The translations under genes were made by a program, and so were the position numbers. Positions 11,339-21,415 of a DNA stretch of 64,000 nt are shown here, in pieces; the stretch's first letter is position 1; every line of letters starts with the position of its first letter. Below the pieces are notes generated by a model, which was not told the DNA's origin, searched no databases, and saw only the letters and a list, made by a program, of their open reading frames with translations. Source of the DNA: Archegozetes longisetosus (lineage: Eukaryota; Arthropoda; Arachnida; Sarcoptiformes; Trhypochthoniidae); assembly GCA_018873245.2 (NCBI GenBank), contig JAEMBT020000009.1:7121288-7185287 (forward strand), in the 5' to 3' direction.

Positions 11339-11599
11339 TACTACAAGCATTTATTAGTACTCACTCAGATTTTTTAAGTCCATCAATATTTGTGTTTATA
11401 TTAGCTTTATGTTTTAACCTTAAAGCTACACATACTGCAATTACTCTCACATTTTTTGTTCCTCGTCCATTTGCTAGAATTATATTCAGCTAATGTAGTT
11501 TGTTGCTTAAGGTCTATTATAGCTATATTACTGGCTTTTTGCAAAAATTGGACTACAAATTCTTTTAGTAACTCAGTATTTTCTACAATGAATTAACCT

Positions 11600-12167
11600 T
11601 TAATTTTCTACAAATTGAAGCTAATGAAATTTCCTGCATAATGCCATGATATATTGCTAATTTTCTTTTCACCAATATTAATAATTTCTTTAAATCTCAC
11701 AATGAAACAGCTAAAGTTTATATGGCCAAAAACGTTTGATTTATTAAAAATTAAAATGTTAGATAAGTTAACTATATCTTCATAACTATACATCATTATG
11801 GAAATTGCGGATATTAACAGCACCCATTAATTATGTTGAGCCTTTTTTAACCTCTGCAATGAGTTGCATGCATAGTACGACTTCATACCATATTCTGCTA
11901 TCAATACTAAAATTCGTGGGTAGCAATTTTAGCAGCTACTTTTGCACTTGAGAAAATATCTAGTTGATATTTTCGCTTTAGCGGATCCTGCAGAGCTACT
12001 AACCAAATTATGTAATCAAGATTTGGTGAATTTAAAGCTTGAAAACTAAAGTGCAAATGACCATCAAGAGCTGGGCAAAAAGAACCACTAATAATACCTA
12101 TGTTCAAGTGATAATTTTGCAAAAAATTTAGTGATTGTAAACCATAAACTTTTGTTGTAGTTTTCAT
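11600..12167 (-). pseudogene. nadD: Nicotinate-nucleotide adenylyltransferase NadD relic of bacterial origin
   Basis: NadD makes nicotinate adenine dinucleotide in bacterial NAD synthesis. The minus-strand frame from 12167 reads IGIISGSFCPALDGHLHFS, the nucleotidyltransferase signature GSFxPxxxGH, then LDYIIWLVALQDPLK and FSSAKVAAKIATHE, all in NadD order. After stops and a frameshift (about 11910-11820) the gene continues as YSYEDIVNLSNILIFNKSN and ends near 11608. About 22 residues precede the signature, so the true start is uncertain. Its 3' end abuts rsfS, an arrangement common in bacteria including alphaproteobacteria. It is broken and not expressed as a full enzyme. Confidence 0.78.
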
Positions 12168-12169
12168 AT

Positions 12170-13130
12170 AAAATAACCTAGTAAAATAGCGATATATATT
12201 AATGAACTAGAAAAATTATACGTTATACTATTCAAAATTTTAAAATTAAAATAAATGACCTGGCCGGGGATTAAGATCATAATTCCTTGAAAATAGGGGA
12301 TAATATATTGTAATAACGTCTTAGTCTCCTAAATTAGACCTATACCAAAATACATTTGTAATAACCTATATCTTTAAAACTAATTTTCATAACTCACCGT
12401 ATATGTCAACTTTTATTACTGATCTAAAGATTATCTTTTGTTTGTACAAAAGAAATCTTCACATGCTGTCTCAACTGCATAAGTTATGAAGACAGCCGAT
12501 AGTAAGCATATTTCAACTCTTAAAACCTACCTAAGTATGTCCTAGTTAAACAATCCTCCAATCTTAGCTAAATGCGCTATTAACCTTAAAAGGTTTAGCC
12601 TATCATTGTAAAACATTTTCTAATTTAACCCGCCTATTGTTCCTATAAAATGTCGTGTTTTTCTTAAATTTTTCGCTCTTTCTTCCAGTGTTAAAAATCC
12701 TGTGAAATCTTATGTAATTTGTATTGTGGTTATGTTAAATAAAGTGCTATATTTTAAAATTTGATTTCGTACACGCTCCTATCAAAGATCCAGACTTTAC
12801 AATATTTACTGAGCTTAGTTTAATTAATCAATATAAAACGATTAAAAATGTTTTATCACGAGTATTAAATAGTAACTTACTCTATTACAATGGAACGTAT
12901 AAAACTTATGTACAACTTATATATTGAGATTTCCTGGTAGAGACAGTTTTTGAAAGATCTTAATTAAACTCTTTGCTAAACTTGTTTCTGCTACTTGAAG
13001 TTTAAGGAGACCCAAAAAACTGCAATCGACAATATAATATAGTAATACTTGAGGTTATTCAGTACTAATAGATGTATATAGCTATTGAGTTTGAGTTAGG
13101 TAAAGGGATATGTTATTTTTAAAATAAAAA
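12170..13130. other. Unassigned stretch between bacterial relics
   Basis: No ORF or repeat that I can identify. It lies between nadD and the IS630 relic, so it may be heavily decayed bacterial DNA or host filler. Confidence 0.35.
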
Positions 13131-13910
13131 ATGTCAACTAGTCTGCATAGTACAGATTCAAGAGAAAGAACAATAAAATGTTTACAATAGGTAATGGTTA
13201 TAAGGAAGCATCTAAAGTATTTAGTTTAAGTATAACGACAATTGGTAGGTGGTATAGTCGCTATCGACAAGAGGAACATTATAAAGCTGGAGCAAGGCCT
13301 GGAACACAAAAGAAAATGGATTTACAGGCATTGGAGACATAAGTAAAATTAAGCCTAAATGTAAACTGGAAGAGTTAATTGCAAGATTTTAGGTAATTAC
13401 ATAGACAATATATTACGAGCTAAAAGAATTAGGACATAGTTATAGAAATACCTTATGTGTAGAAACTGACCTAGAGAAGCGTGAGTAATACTTAGAGTCC
13501 ATAAGACATAGTTACAGATAAATTAGTATATATTGATAAAAGTGGGATAGAAATGAATATAGTTAAGGACTAGGGTTGGGGGAAGAAAAGTAGAGCGCTT
13601 ACAGTAAAAAAAAGTGGTATTATGAAAGAAGATATTTTATATTTGGTTATGTGAATAAGGAGAGTATAACTCCCTTTGTCTTTAATGCCTCATGTAATAC
13701 AAAATTATTCAATAATTGGGTAGAGCAATTTCTGATTAAGGAGCTGAGAGCTACTCAAGTTGTAGTGATGGATAATGCTGCTTTTCGTCGATCTGAAAAC
13801 ACCAGGCAATTAATAAGATGAGCGGACTGCAGGATATTTTACCTCCCTATTCGCCTGACCTCAATCCAACAGAAGAGTTATGGGCTAATGTGAATACTGA
13901 ATAAAAGATA
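13131..13910 (+). pseudogene. IS630-family transposase relic (bacterial insertion sequence)
   Basis: The three reading frames together outline an IS630 transposase: an N-terminal helix-turn-helix (YKEASKVFSLSITTIGRWYS), a basic linker (GARPGTQKK), then the catalytic motifs YIDKSGIE, VVVMDNAAFRRS and PYSPDLNPTEELWANV. These hold the D, D and E of the active site. Several frameshifts and stops (including after ERTIKCLQ and in place of the residue after IVKD) break the gene. IS630 copies are frequent in Rickettsiales. The 3' end stops at the LTR retrotransposon that begins at 13932, so the last residues may have been cut off by that insertion. I did not find the terminal repeats of the insertion sequence. 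Confidence 0.7.
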
Positions 13911-13931
13911 ATATCAGCTAATAGTAATTAG

Positions 13932-14237
13932 TGCAATATTTTCGTGGTAAACGCATTATTTAAGATTAGTACATGTTTTTTACGAAGGTTCGAGGTAAAA
14001 GTTCTCAATACGAAGTTTGCACACCACTCTTATAATAGTTTTAGCTCCTTCATATGGGCAGATGTTATGTAAGACGTTGCCTAATGGCTACTAAAGGGGA
14101 GATATAGTTTGTGGTACAATAGCTTGGGTTAAGACCAGAGCTATGCATTAGAATTTAGGAACAAAAATGTATTCATGTCAATTGTTAGGGAAGCTTTACT
14201 GTGAAAATGCGAAAAATCATAACAAAAAATTCTTGCA
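13932..14237 (-). repeat. 3' LTR of the retrotransposon
   Basis: It pairs with 18266-18569 through shared words such as GGGCAGATGTTATGTAAGAC and AGTTCTCAATACGAAGTTTG. Its ends form the inverted TGCAA/TTGCA. Confidence 0.85.
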
Positions 14238-14247
14238 ATTCTCTCCT
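14238..14247 (-). promoter_or_regulatory. Polypurine tract of the retrotransposon
   Basis: On the minus strand AGGAGAGAAT lies directly before the first bases of the 3' LTR, where plus-strand DNA synthesis is primed. Confidence 0.65.
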
Positions 14248-14619
14248 ATCTATAAAGTGTTCGTCTCTGAACACTGAACAATTAAACATTTATCATAGTG
14301 ATTTACATAGAAGATAAAGTAGATATATAACTGAGTTAAATGGGAAAGTAAAATATGATTGAATTATATCCCTTTGGTGTATCATGATACAATGCGATGT
14401 TTCTTCTTAATTTCGGTGAATTTATTAGTCTATGAGTTTGTGGTTATTTAGCTAAGTTTTAGATTATATATAAGGTTGATGCAATTATTTCGCAAAGTTT
14501 ACAGATAAAGAAAATAAGTTTAATGAAAGAAAAATTCTCAATAAGATAAGAATGCTATATTAATTATGAAATCTAATCATTTTATGAAGCGAACTTGTTC
14601 TTTTACTGATTACTCATTC

Positions 14620-15105
14620 AACCTATCCCACAGCTTCGACATTTAGTGGACTAGCAATCTCAGTAAAAATAATTATAGTTTCTGATATAAAAACCACAAT
14701 AAATAAGTTTGAAGCTTTAAATTCAAATTTTATCACTACTAAATATAAAATTAGGAAGGCTGAAATTTCAAATCCAAAAAATATCACATTTCTCTCATAT
14801 ATGAAAAGTTTCTGCTTAAGTTTACTCTCGTCAGTAACTAAGTTCATAACGTGCATTGCATTCTGCGATATTATTGAATGCAATATGATGCTTCATTGGA
14901 TAATGATATGGTGGATTGATATTTAGGCAAAGTGACTTATTTTCATTCAAGCCAAGGATGCTTCTCATTTCGGGCATAAAGTGCCACAAAGATGATAAAC
15001 ATATGTGCTGTTCTTTTTCAATGCTATGCAGTTCTGAAATTATATTCAATTTAACATTTAAGTCAAGGAATCTTGTTTTACTTATATAATTTTGTTCATG
15101 CATTT
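14620..15105 (-). pseudogene. Third-ORF relic of the retrotransposon, possible env-like protein
   Basis: Two overlapping minus-strand frames (15103-14831 and 14883-14623) form the last coding part before the purine tract. The second has a strong apolar segment typical of a membrane span near its end. Its place at the 3' end of an LTR element with a C-terminal membrane span is where an envelope-type gene sits in errantivirus-like elements. No fusion peptide, cleavage site or cysteine pattern could be confirmed. The adjoining frames at 15322-16327 may be its upstream part or unrelated interior sequence. It is broken by frameshifts. Confidence 0.35.
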
Positions 15106-16429
15106 CTAACGATAAGTTTAAGTCAGGGCTGATTTTTGAAAATGGTTCTTTATGATTTCAGAACCATCCACGTTTTTCTGTTCCTTGCACCATTCAATAG
15201 CGTTTCCCTCCTCTACCAGCTCCTGCTTAATTTAAGCTTTTTAATAGTTAGCTTAAAATAACTAAATTTCATTTCAATACCCATAAATGATTCACAGCCA
15301 CTCAAAATTTTCAGAATGTCCCTATGAATGAGTGTCGTAAGTTTCCCACGCTTCTATTAGTATATTCTCTTTTGTATTAATAAAATTTTTTTCTGTATGT
15401 CTCGCTGAAGGATTTTTGAATAAAATAAAGATCCCATCGTGCCATTTGTTGTAATTTCCTGTTACAATCATATCATGCAATGGCACGAAGTTTGTATTAT
15501 TCGTTCCCTTTGGCTCAATACTTTCTACTGTCGCTATATGCACTAAAAGCTTTTGTCTCATGAGTTGAGTTTGAATAGTTAGTTATGCCAGATAATTGTA
15601 TTTTCCTCAACATCGGATGGGTTTCGTATTATATCTTTATTGGAAGCTAATTTTGTTTCGTCATCGAAATTTCTCTTAGTAATGTTGATATGAAAGTGTC
15701 TCTCTTGAGCAATTTTTTTGTAAATACTCTTTATGCAGCAGATTATACTAGTTAAATTCCATCTTTTCTAAGTCTTTGAAACTCAGATTTGAACCACTTT
15801 TTAAGCTTACAATAATTCTTACCACACCTTTCATCGCCATGGTCAAATTTATTACAGTAATCGTACAAACCTTTGTTTCAGTCACATATCAGTAGATCGT
15901 ATTTTTATTTCTTTAATTTTTGTTTTCTCCAGTGAAACATATGTTCGTCATCAACCATATCCTCGATTGGACAAATGTAGGCATCATCCTAATCATTTGT
16001 ATCAGTAGATACTTCATCAGAAGCCACGTCATTTTCTTTCAACAACTCATTATTTTTATCATTGAAGGAATTATCTACTTGTAAAAATTGAAGCTTTTGT
16101 TTTTAATATATCATAATTACTGTATCTTGTGTTGACATCAGCTTCTTTAGCATAAATTCTATTTTTGTTGAATAGATTAGCATTTGATTTAAAGTTATAT
16201 GAAGTTTTTCTTGTTTTTTATATCTGGGTGTTACACGAGCATTTGATTTGCAATTAGCCTTAGTTTTAACAGTACGAACGATATGTATTTTATCATTCTT
16301 TGCATTAGTGCCATTTGGAGTGGACAAGGTAAGTCTTTGATGATAAAAATCTATTATAACATTGCCGATCTGTTGAAGTCGTTGCTTATTAGATCAGTCA
16401 AAATTTTTGTTGGCGCCTAGTCTAACCTT

Positions 16430-16670
16430 AGCAATGCATCTTCTATTTCCTTGTTTGTTATTGCCAAAAGCGCTTCACCTATAATTTCAACAGGAAGGCC
16501 ATTGACTACAATTATTATTCTCCCTTTATAGATTTCTAGCACTAACCCCAAACGTTTCGCAAATTTTGCGTCAATGAGTGAAACCCCAGAGCCAGAATCA
16601 ATTAAAGTTGGGACTTCCTCACGATTTATATAAACATTTTGATAGATTAGTTCATCATTTTTATTTAAAT
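16430..16670 (-). pseudogene. Retroelement aspartic protease domain
   Basis: The minus strand encodes EEVPTLIDSGSGVSLIDAKF, with the D-S-G active-site triplet of retropepsins, followed by the flap-side strands and IIGEALLAITN. This is the protease part of a gag-pro or pro-pol reading frame. It follows the gag-like frames and precedes an interior where reverse transcriptase would be expected but is missing. Confidence 0.75.
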
Positions 16671-16808
16671 AATCATATTGATCTGTGTAATCATGTTTGT
16701 CTCATTAGCTTTATCTGACTTATAAAAATGTCTTACAATGATATCATTATCACATGTCTAATATCTGCTGTTATTACCATCTTTGTCACGATCTAAGTCA
16801 TAACTTTC

Positions 16809-17734
16809 TCATGCATTAGAATTATTACGGTTACTTTTACTCTTAATGTATGCTCTATTATATTCGGGATTATTATATAATTCTCGAATATATTTCTTAT
16901 CGTTATAATTTCTCTTCACAAATCTATATCTCTTTGTAGGGGTCTCATGTTCAGATCTTCCTAAAGTGCTACTATTTCTAAAATTTTGAGCACAAACATA
17001 ACTTTGATCGAGGTCTAAGTCACAGGAGCCATAAGTATATCGATTATATGATGTCTCGCAGTCGGTTCCAAAGCTAAATATCACGATCAGTTTTTGACTC
17101 TACCTATACTACTGTAACCTTGTTTCTAAGCATTTATATCTTTCATTATGCTTTAAGAATTCATTCATTTTGTCACTCAACCTTTTTATGTTTCAGTTTC
17201 TAAGATACTATTTTGTTCATAATTTTCTAACCTATATCCGAGTCTATCTGTATCTTTCAATCCTTTTTCTATATTTATGGCATTTCGCTGAAGGTTAGTA
17301 AAATCTGGGTTTACTTTATGCAATATAGTTGCCCTTATTACGAGTAATATGCCTTCTATTATATAGTTACGCATTTCAGTAAATGGCATACTCGAGTTCA
17401 TTTTATGACAAAGTAGTAGCTTGTCAGTTATATACTGAATAACGCCTTCGTTTGCCTGTTTCTTATTCACTATATCTTATCTTAAAGTATCTCTCTGCTG
17501 ATACGTGATAGTCAAGAAAGGTAGTCATAAGTTCTTTCCAGTCAGCTGAAGTTGACTTTTTGACCTTTTGAGTACATACATCCTGTACCAATTTCTTGCG
17601 TTTTTTAATGAAGACTGATTAATGTTTTGAAATCTTTTGGCATTGTTTCGGTCTTTAAAGTTAGTTATGTCTATGAAGTTATTTAACCATTCAATCGCAT
17701 CAGCACTAATCTTACCAAGATTTTTCAACTTCAA
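16809..17734 (-). pseudogene. Gag-like region of the retrotransposon, frameshifted
   Basis: Frames at 17734-17525, 17470-17186 and 17084-16809 follow each other on the minus strand. The first contains ISADAIEWLNNFIDITNFKD and SLKNARNWYRM, like the capsid-type start of Ty3/gypsy Gag. The second is a helical charged segment with MRNYIIEG. The third is basic and rich in Arg, Asn and Tyr, as in nucleocapsid regions, though without a complete CCHC knuckle. The breaks between frames show it is inactive. Confidence 0.55.
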
Positions 17735-18243
17735 ATTCTCTCATGGTCTCAATACCACCAGACTGCATCATTTACAAGCAGTCTAACTGAATCTAAGGCA
17801 ATGATCATAGTATCTGAACCTGAGGGACCTATAATGGCATTCTAGCGGGATCTCTCCTCAAATCTTCACTTGCAAATGCTAGGTCTACTTTTTAACCCTT
17901 TACAAAACTTCACTCTAATATTAAACCCCCACTAAATAAAGTATTAAAGTATTTGCCTTACCTTCTCGTAAGTCACTTAGTCTGTGCTTAACCACGAACA
18001 TAGTGATTAGAGTTCATAAACTTCTCATCAATGATACGGCACGGTAACGAACTTCTAAAATAACGTAGAAAACGTAGCCTTTCCCACGAAGACTTCTCGG
18101 CGCGTTTCACTGGTTTCCAGGAAAATGGTAATGTGACCAGAATTCAGCAGATCTTGACGGTACAGAGTACAAGGGAGATATCGAAGACTTAATTACACTA
18201 TTACGATTTCGGCAATCCACCACTACTTTGAATTAAGGCCCAT

Positions 18244-18261
18244 ATCTCGGTGGGACCTCTG
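18244..18261 (-). promoter_or_regulatory. Primer-binding site resembling tRNA-Gln
   Basis: On the minus strand AGAGGTCCCACCGAGAT matches the complement of a eukaryotic tRNA-Gln 3' end (acceptor stem and T arm; expected TGGAGGTCCCACCGAGAT). Only the bases of the CCA complement differ. It lies a few bases inside the 5' LTR. Confidence 0.7.
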
Positions 18262-18265
18262 TATT

Positions 18266-18569
18266 TGCAATATATTTCGTGGTAAACACAGTATTTAAAA
18301 TTAGTACATGTTTATTGTACGAAGGTTAGAAATAAAAGTTCTCAATACGAAGTTTGTACACCACTCTGATAGTAGTTTTAGCTCCTATATATGGGCAGAT
18401 GTTATGTAAGACGTTGCCTAATAGCCACGAAAGAGGAGATATAGTTTGTAGTACAATAGCTTGGGTTGAGATCAAAGCTATGAGTAGAATTTAGAAACAA
18501 AAAAGTATTCATGTCTATTTTAGTGAAGATTTACTGCAGGAAATGCAAAGTAACTAAAATAGTCTTGCA
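18266..18569 (-). repeat. 5' LTR of the retrotransposon
   Basis: Partner of 13932-14237. In element orientation it begins TGCAAGACTATTT and ends ATATTGCA. Confidence 0.85.
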
Positions 18570-19679
18570 ATATTATTTGATAGAATCTCTACTTTTAAAA
18601 TCCCCAATTCAACCTAAGTGACTCTAAATCATGTGTAAAAATAACAGTTTAGTTAAGAAATCTATTCTCCACTACCAGCTTTTCTTGACAAGAGATATTA
18701 TAAATATGCTCCTTTCCAGTAATCATTAAAGCTGTCTCATACTGAAAATTAGCTGCTATAAGATCAATTCTAAACGTAATTAAAAGCCTCGTTAAAAAGG
18801 TAAGTTAAAATTAAAATAAAGATAAATTAAAGTATGCCATTTTTTAAATAGTACAAACCTTGATTTCAATATTTCCTATAATTCTACAGTTTCTATTTAC
18901 AACTGGATTGATTAAATTAACTGTGCTTTCAATAAGTTTTGTGAATTCGAAAATAAATCTAGCGTATCGTCTTATAATGCTTTAGATTACATTATTAAAA
19001 TATTAATAGAGCCTCATTTGAGTTCGATTTTCACATATGTTACAAGCATTTGACCTGGACTAATTCCGAAGTAGTCGTTTGTAAGCTACTATGCCTTTAT
19101 CTTTGACTTTTAAAAGATATATTATTTAAAAGATTATTGTTGGACTGTCAGTACGTGAAGATATGAGCATTACAGTTATTCTATCCTGTCTTGAGGTATT
19201 AATTCTCATTCAAGCCAATTTAGCTCTTTTATGGTTTGTTCTGCAGCAATGTACTGTTGGTCTAACTATAACTCCATTATACTCTGTACCCGTCTTAGCC
19301 ACATAAGGTGGCTCACTATGAGAAACACTCAACTCTTCACTCTACCATAAAACTTCCAATACTGCCATTTAATAAAATCTTACCATTCATATGTACTTTA
19401 CCTGTTTTAGAGATTGCGGATTTAGCCTGTCTATCGTCTTCCTATAGTCTTCAGAACATATCTTTACTATTTGGATTTTCAAAGGTTTTTAACTCGAAGT
19501 ATTTTGCAAAATTTATTATGTTGGCTTTATGAAATCAGCTCACTCTAAATTGCAAAAATTACAGAAATTATTCTAGAGTTATTGCAAATAAAAATAATTC
19601 TGAACCTTGTTTTTTGCACAAACCTCAATTTAATTTAATTTTGACAATTCCCCTAATCTTTTACATACACTCAAACAGG

Positions 19680-19687
19680 TATAAATA
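19680..19687 (+). promoter_or_regulatory. TATA box of cysteine-rich peptide gene 1
   Basis: TATAAATA lies 72 bp before the start codon. The same motif sits at the same place before gene 2; gene 3 has TATGAATA there. Confidence 0.6.
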
Positions 19688-19751
19688 GTAGGGCACCTCT
19701 AACAAACTAGCTACACAAACATAAACTGCAGATTTTCATTGACTTTCAGCA

Positions 19752-20000
19752 ATGAAGGCGCTAGTTCTATTCACTTGTTTTATGCTATTATTAGTCTGCG
19801 AAAATATTGTTAACGCATTCTGTCTAGAAAGCTGTGATGGATATCGAGCGCGCTGTTATAGGAATAATAAAGGCGGAAGAGATGCCATTTGCCACGAATC
19901 AAGCAGATATTGTCAATTTCGATTTTTGTTTGGGACATGCTATTGCTGTAATTTCAACGACACACTTGGACGCGAATTTCATCCACTTAGTTTAGGTTAA
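19752..20000 (+). CDS. Secreted 8-cysteine peptide, copy 1
   Basis: 82 residues in one exon. A hydrophobic signal peptide ends near ENIVNA at residue 22. The mature chain of about 60 residues has eight cysteines spaced C-x3-C-x6-C-x11-C-x6-C-x8-C-x1-C-C, enough for four disulphides, and is rich in Arg and Tyr (basic). The tail REFHPLSLG is shared by all copies. The pattern suits an extracellular defence, salivary or venom-type peptide, but I do not recognise the family and assign no activity. It does not fit the standard CS-alpha-beta defensin spacing. A TATA box stands upstream. Copies lie at 37785, 54229 and 63819. All eight cysteines are kept in every complete copy, while other positions vary. 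Confidence 0.8.
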   Translation: MKALVLFTCFMLLLVCENIVNAFCLESCDGYRARCYRNNKGGRDAICHESSRYCQFRFLFGTCYCCNFNDTLGREFHPLSLG

Positions 20001-20464
20001 GAGTGGCATTATTATAATATTATTGTTATTATATTTGTTAAAATATCGACTTTATAGAGATGTGGTATACAATACTGTAATTTAAATATTTTTCTTAACC
20101 CTTTTATTTACATAGATGAGTGATAAGTTCGTAAAAACTACAGAATTTAACTTTATTTTTATACTTTACGGTACACTCGATGTGCCTTGTTACATGCGTA
20201 GAAATATATACTGTATATCTTATTACTATTAATAAGAAGAAATTGATTTATCTGCTTTTTGCATTGATTTTTAAATACCGTAAATAATAAATTCAAGATA
20301 TGACTTACATGAAATCGCTTCCACAAATTTTAATAGTCAATTGCCATTCTACTGATTTCATCTTCACTAGCTACGTTTCTAGAATTGAATAGTTGTTGAC
20401 TATTTTAATTTTATGTAAGAGTGAAGAATATTATTCCTATTTATTATATTGTGTAAACGTGTTA

Positions 20465-21095
20465 GATTATTGAAAATGTTAGTATCGATTTTTAATTTTA
20501 CACAAGTTTTTTCATCATTTGGTAGCATAACTATCATAACATTAGTCAAGTTAAACTTTTCAATTGCTCTTCAATTAGATTCTTTACTAGAACCTACATA
20601 GAATTCATCCTTTATATGCATCATTTCAACATTGATAATAGCTTTAGAAGTCATGAATTTATAATTCTTTTTTTCTAAGAATTGGATCAAAATCTTTAAT
20701 AAAATCTTATTTCTCCATTTGTAACTTCACTTACTTCTCCATTAACTATATCAATAGATTTTAGATTGTAGTAATTTATCTTAGTTAAACAAAATTTAAT
20801 TTTGCATAATTCATAATAAGCTGATGTTATTTTATAACCCTGCCGTGAAATCATAAAACTTTTTGGTTTTTAAAAATTATTTCAATATAGCTTCTAAAGC
20901 GTTAGTCATATAATTAAGATATTCAGTTCTAACTTCTTGACCGAATATATTTTTTGAAAGTTCAGAAGCTGCATTTTTCTCGCACCGAATAGAATCATCG
21001 TGAGTGCTGAACAAGTAAAAGTTTTCCCTTCTGCTTTATGAAATTTTTAGTAGAAGATCAAAAGCGCTTTCTTGAATAAGTGACATTTTTCTATT
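20465..21095 (-). pseudogene. Decayed minus-strand gene in peptide block 1
   Basis: The minus strand holds a broken frame beginning MSLIQESAFDLLLKI and continuing with CEKNAASELSKNIFGQE and RTEYLNYMTNALEAIL. The same remnant occurs at 38500-39190. Preservation of similar residues in two blocks suggests it was once a real gene; stops and frameshifts break both. Family not recognised. Confidence 0.4.
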
Positions 21096-21415
21096 ATATA
21101 AATTGTCAACAGTGCTTTAAATTTTATAAATAAAATGACACAAGAGTTTAATTGAAACTTTATTTATATAATACCACTCAGTCATATCAACATTTTATTT
21201 GCGTACTTGAACAATTTAATGTACAATATTCATCAAATCAGAAGATTTTTTGAAAATTTAGAATAAATTGTAGAGTTGGGAATTCTGGATATTTCAGGAA
21301 TCGGATGCCTCTTTTTGGGAACTAGGCAAGTACCAGGCAATCGATATATTTCATTGAATTGTGCTTACAAAGACTAAATTTATTAAGATATTTTATTCTT
21401 ACATAAGAAATTAGT

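Larger units (their letters stand above)
9988..11590 (-). pseudogene. rsfS: Ribosomal silencing factor RsfS (iojap) relic of bacterial origin, split by mariner
   Basis: RsfS binds ribosomal protein L14 and blocks subunit joining in bacteria. The minus strand from about 11590 encodes LLKEFVVQFLQKASNIAIID and then, after a frameshift, GRGTKNVRVIA and ANINTNIDGLKKSE, the RsfS core. A W-to-stop change (TGA) follows. The gene is interrupted by the mariner at 10076-11338. Reading across the insertion with one TA removed, the frame continues without a break into NIFYLKLRTYFKLEEM, the RsfS C terminus, then a stop at about 10015 and another at 9988-9990. nadD lies immediately upstream on the same strand, the usual bacterial order. 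At least one frameshift and two in-frame stops show it is dead. Confidence 0.8.
13932..18569 (-). mobile_element. LTR retrotransposon, minus strand, internally deleted
   Basis: Two direct repeats of about 305 bp bound the element. In element orientation each LTR begins TGCAAG and ends TTGCA. Inside the 5' LTR (right side) is a primer-binding site like tRNA-Gln, and inside the 3' LTR (left side) is a purine tract. Gag-like and aspartic protease sequences are visible in the expected order. Only 4.6 kb long, it lacks any recognisable reverse transcriptase, RNase H or integrase. The LTRs differ at many positions and by indels, so it is old. I do not see a clean target duplication (ATTAG on one side, ATATT on the other). 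Confidence 0.82.
18690..21415. repeat. Segmental duplication block 1 around the cysteine-rich peptide gene
   Basis: This stretch is paralogous to 37690-39465 and 53225-54970 (and to the right palindrome arm beyond 63290). Shared words include GATGTGCCTTGTTACATGC after the gene and GGAACTAGGCAAGTA further on. The repeated unit includes promoter, gene and at least 1.4 kb of 3' DNA. Confidence 0.75.

Noticed and set aside
9583-13910. Explaining the bacterial genes as simple contamination
   Set aside because: All are broken, and the rsfS relic contains a eukaryotic mariner with a proper TA duplication. A chimeric assembly is still formally possible elsewhere in the window but does not explain this junction.
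19752-20000. Calling the eight-cysteine peptide a defensin or a named venom toxin
   Set aside because: The cysteine spacing does not match the CS-alpha-beta pattern and I cannot identify a family, so only a neutral description is supported.
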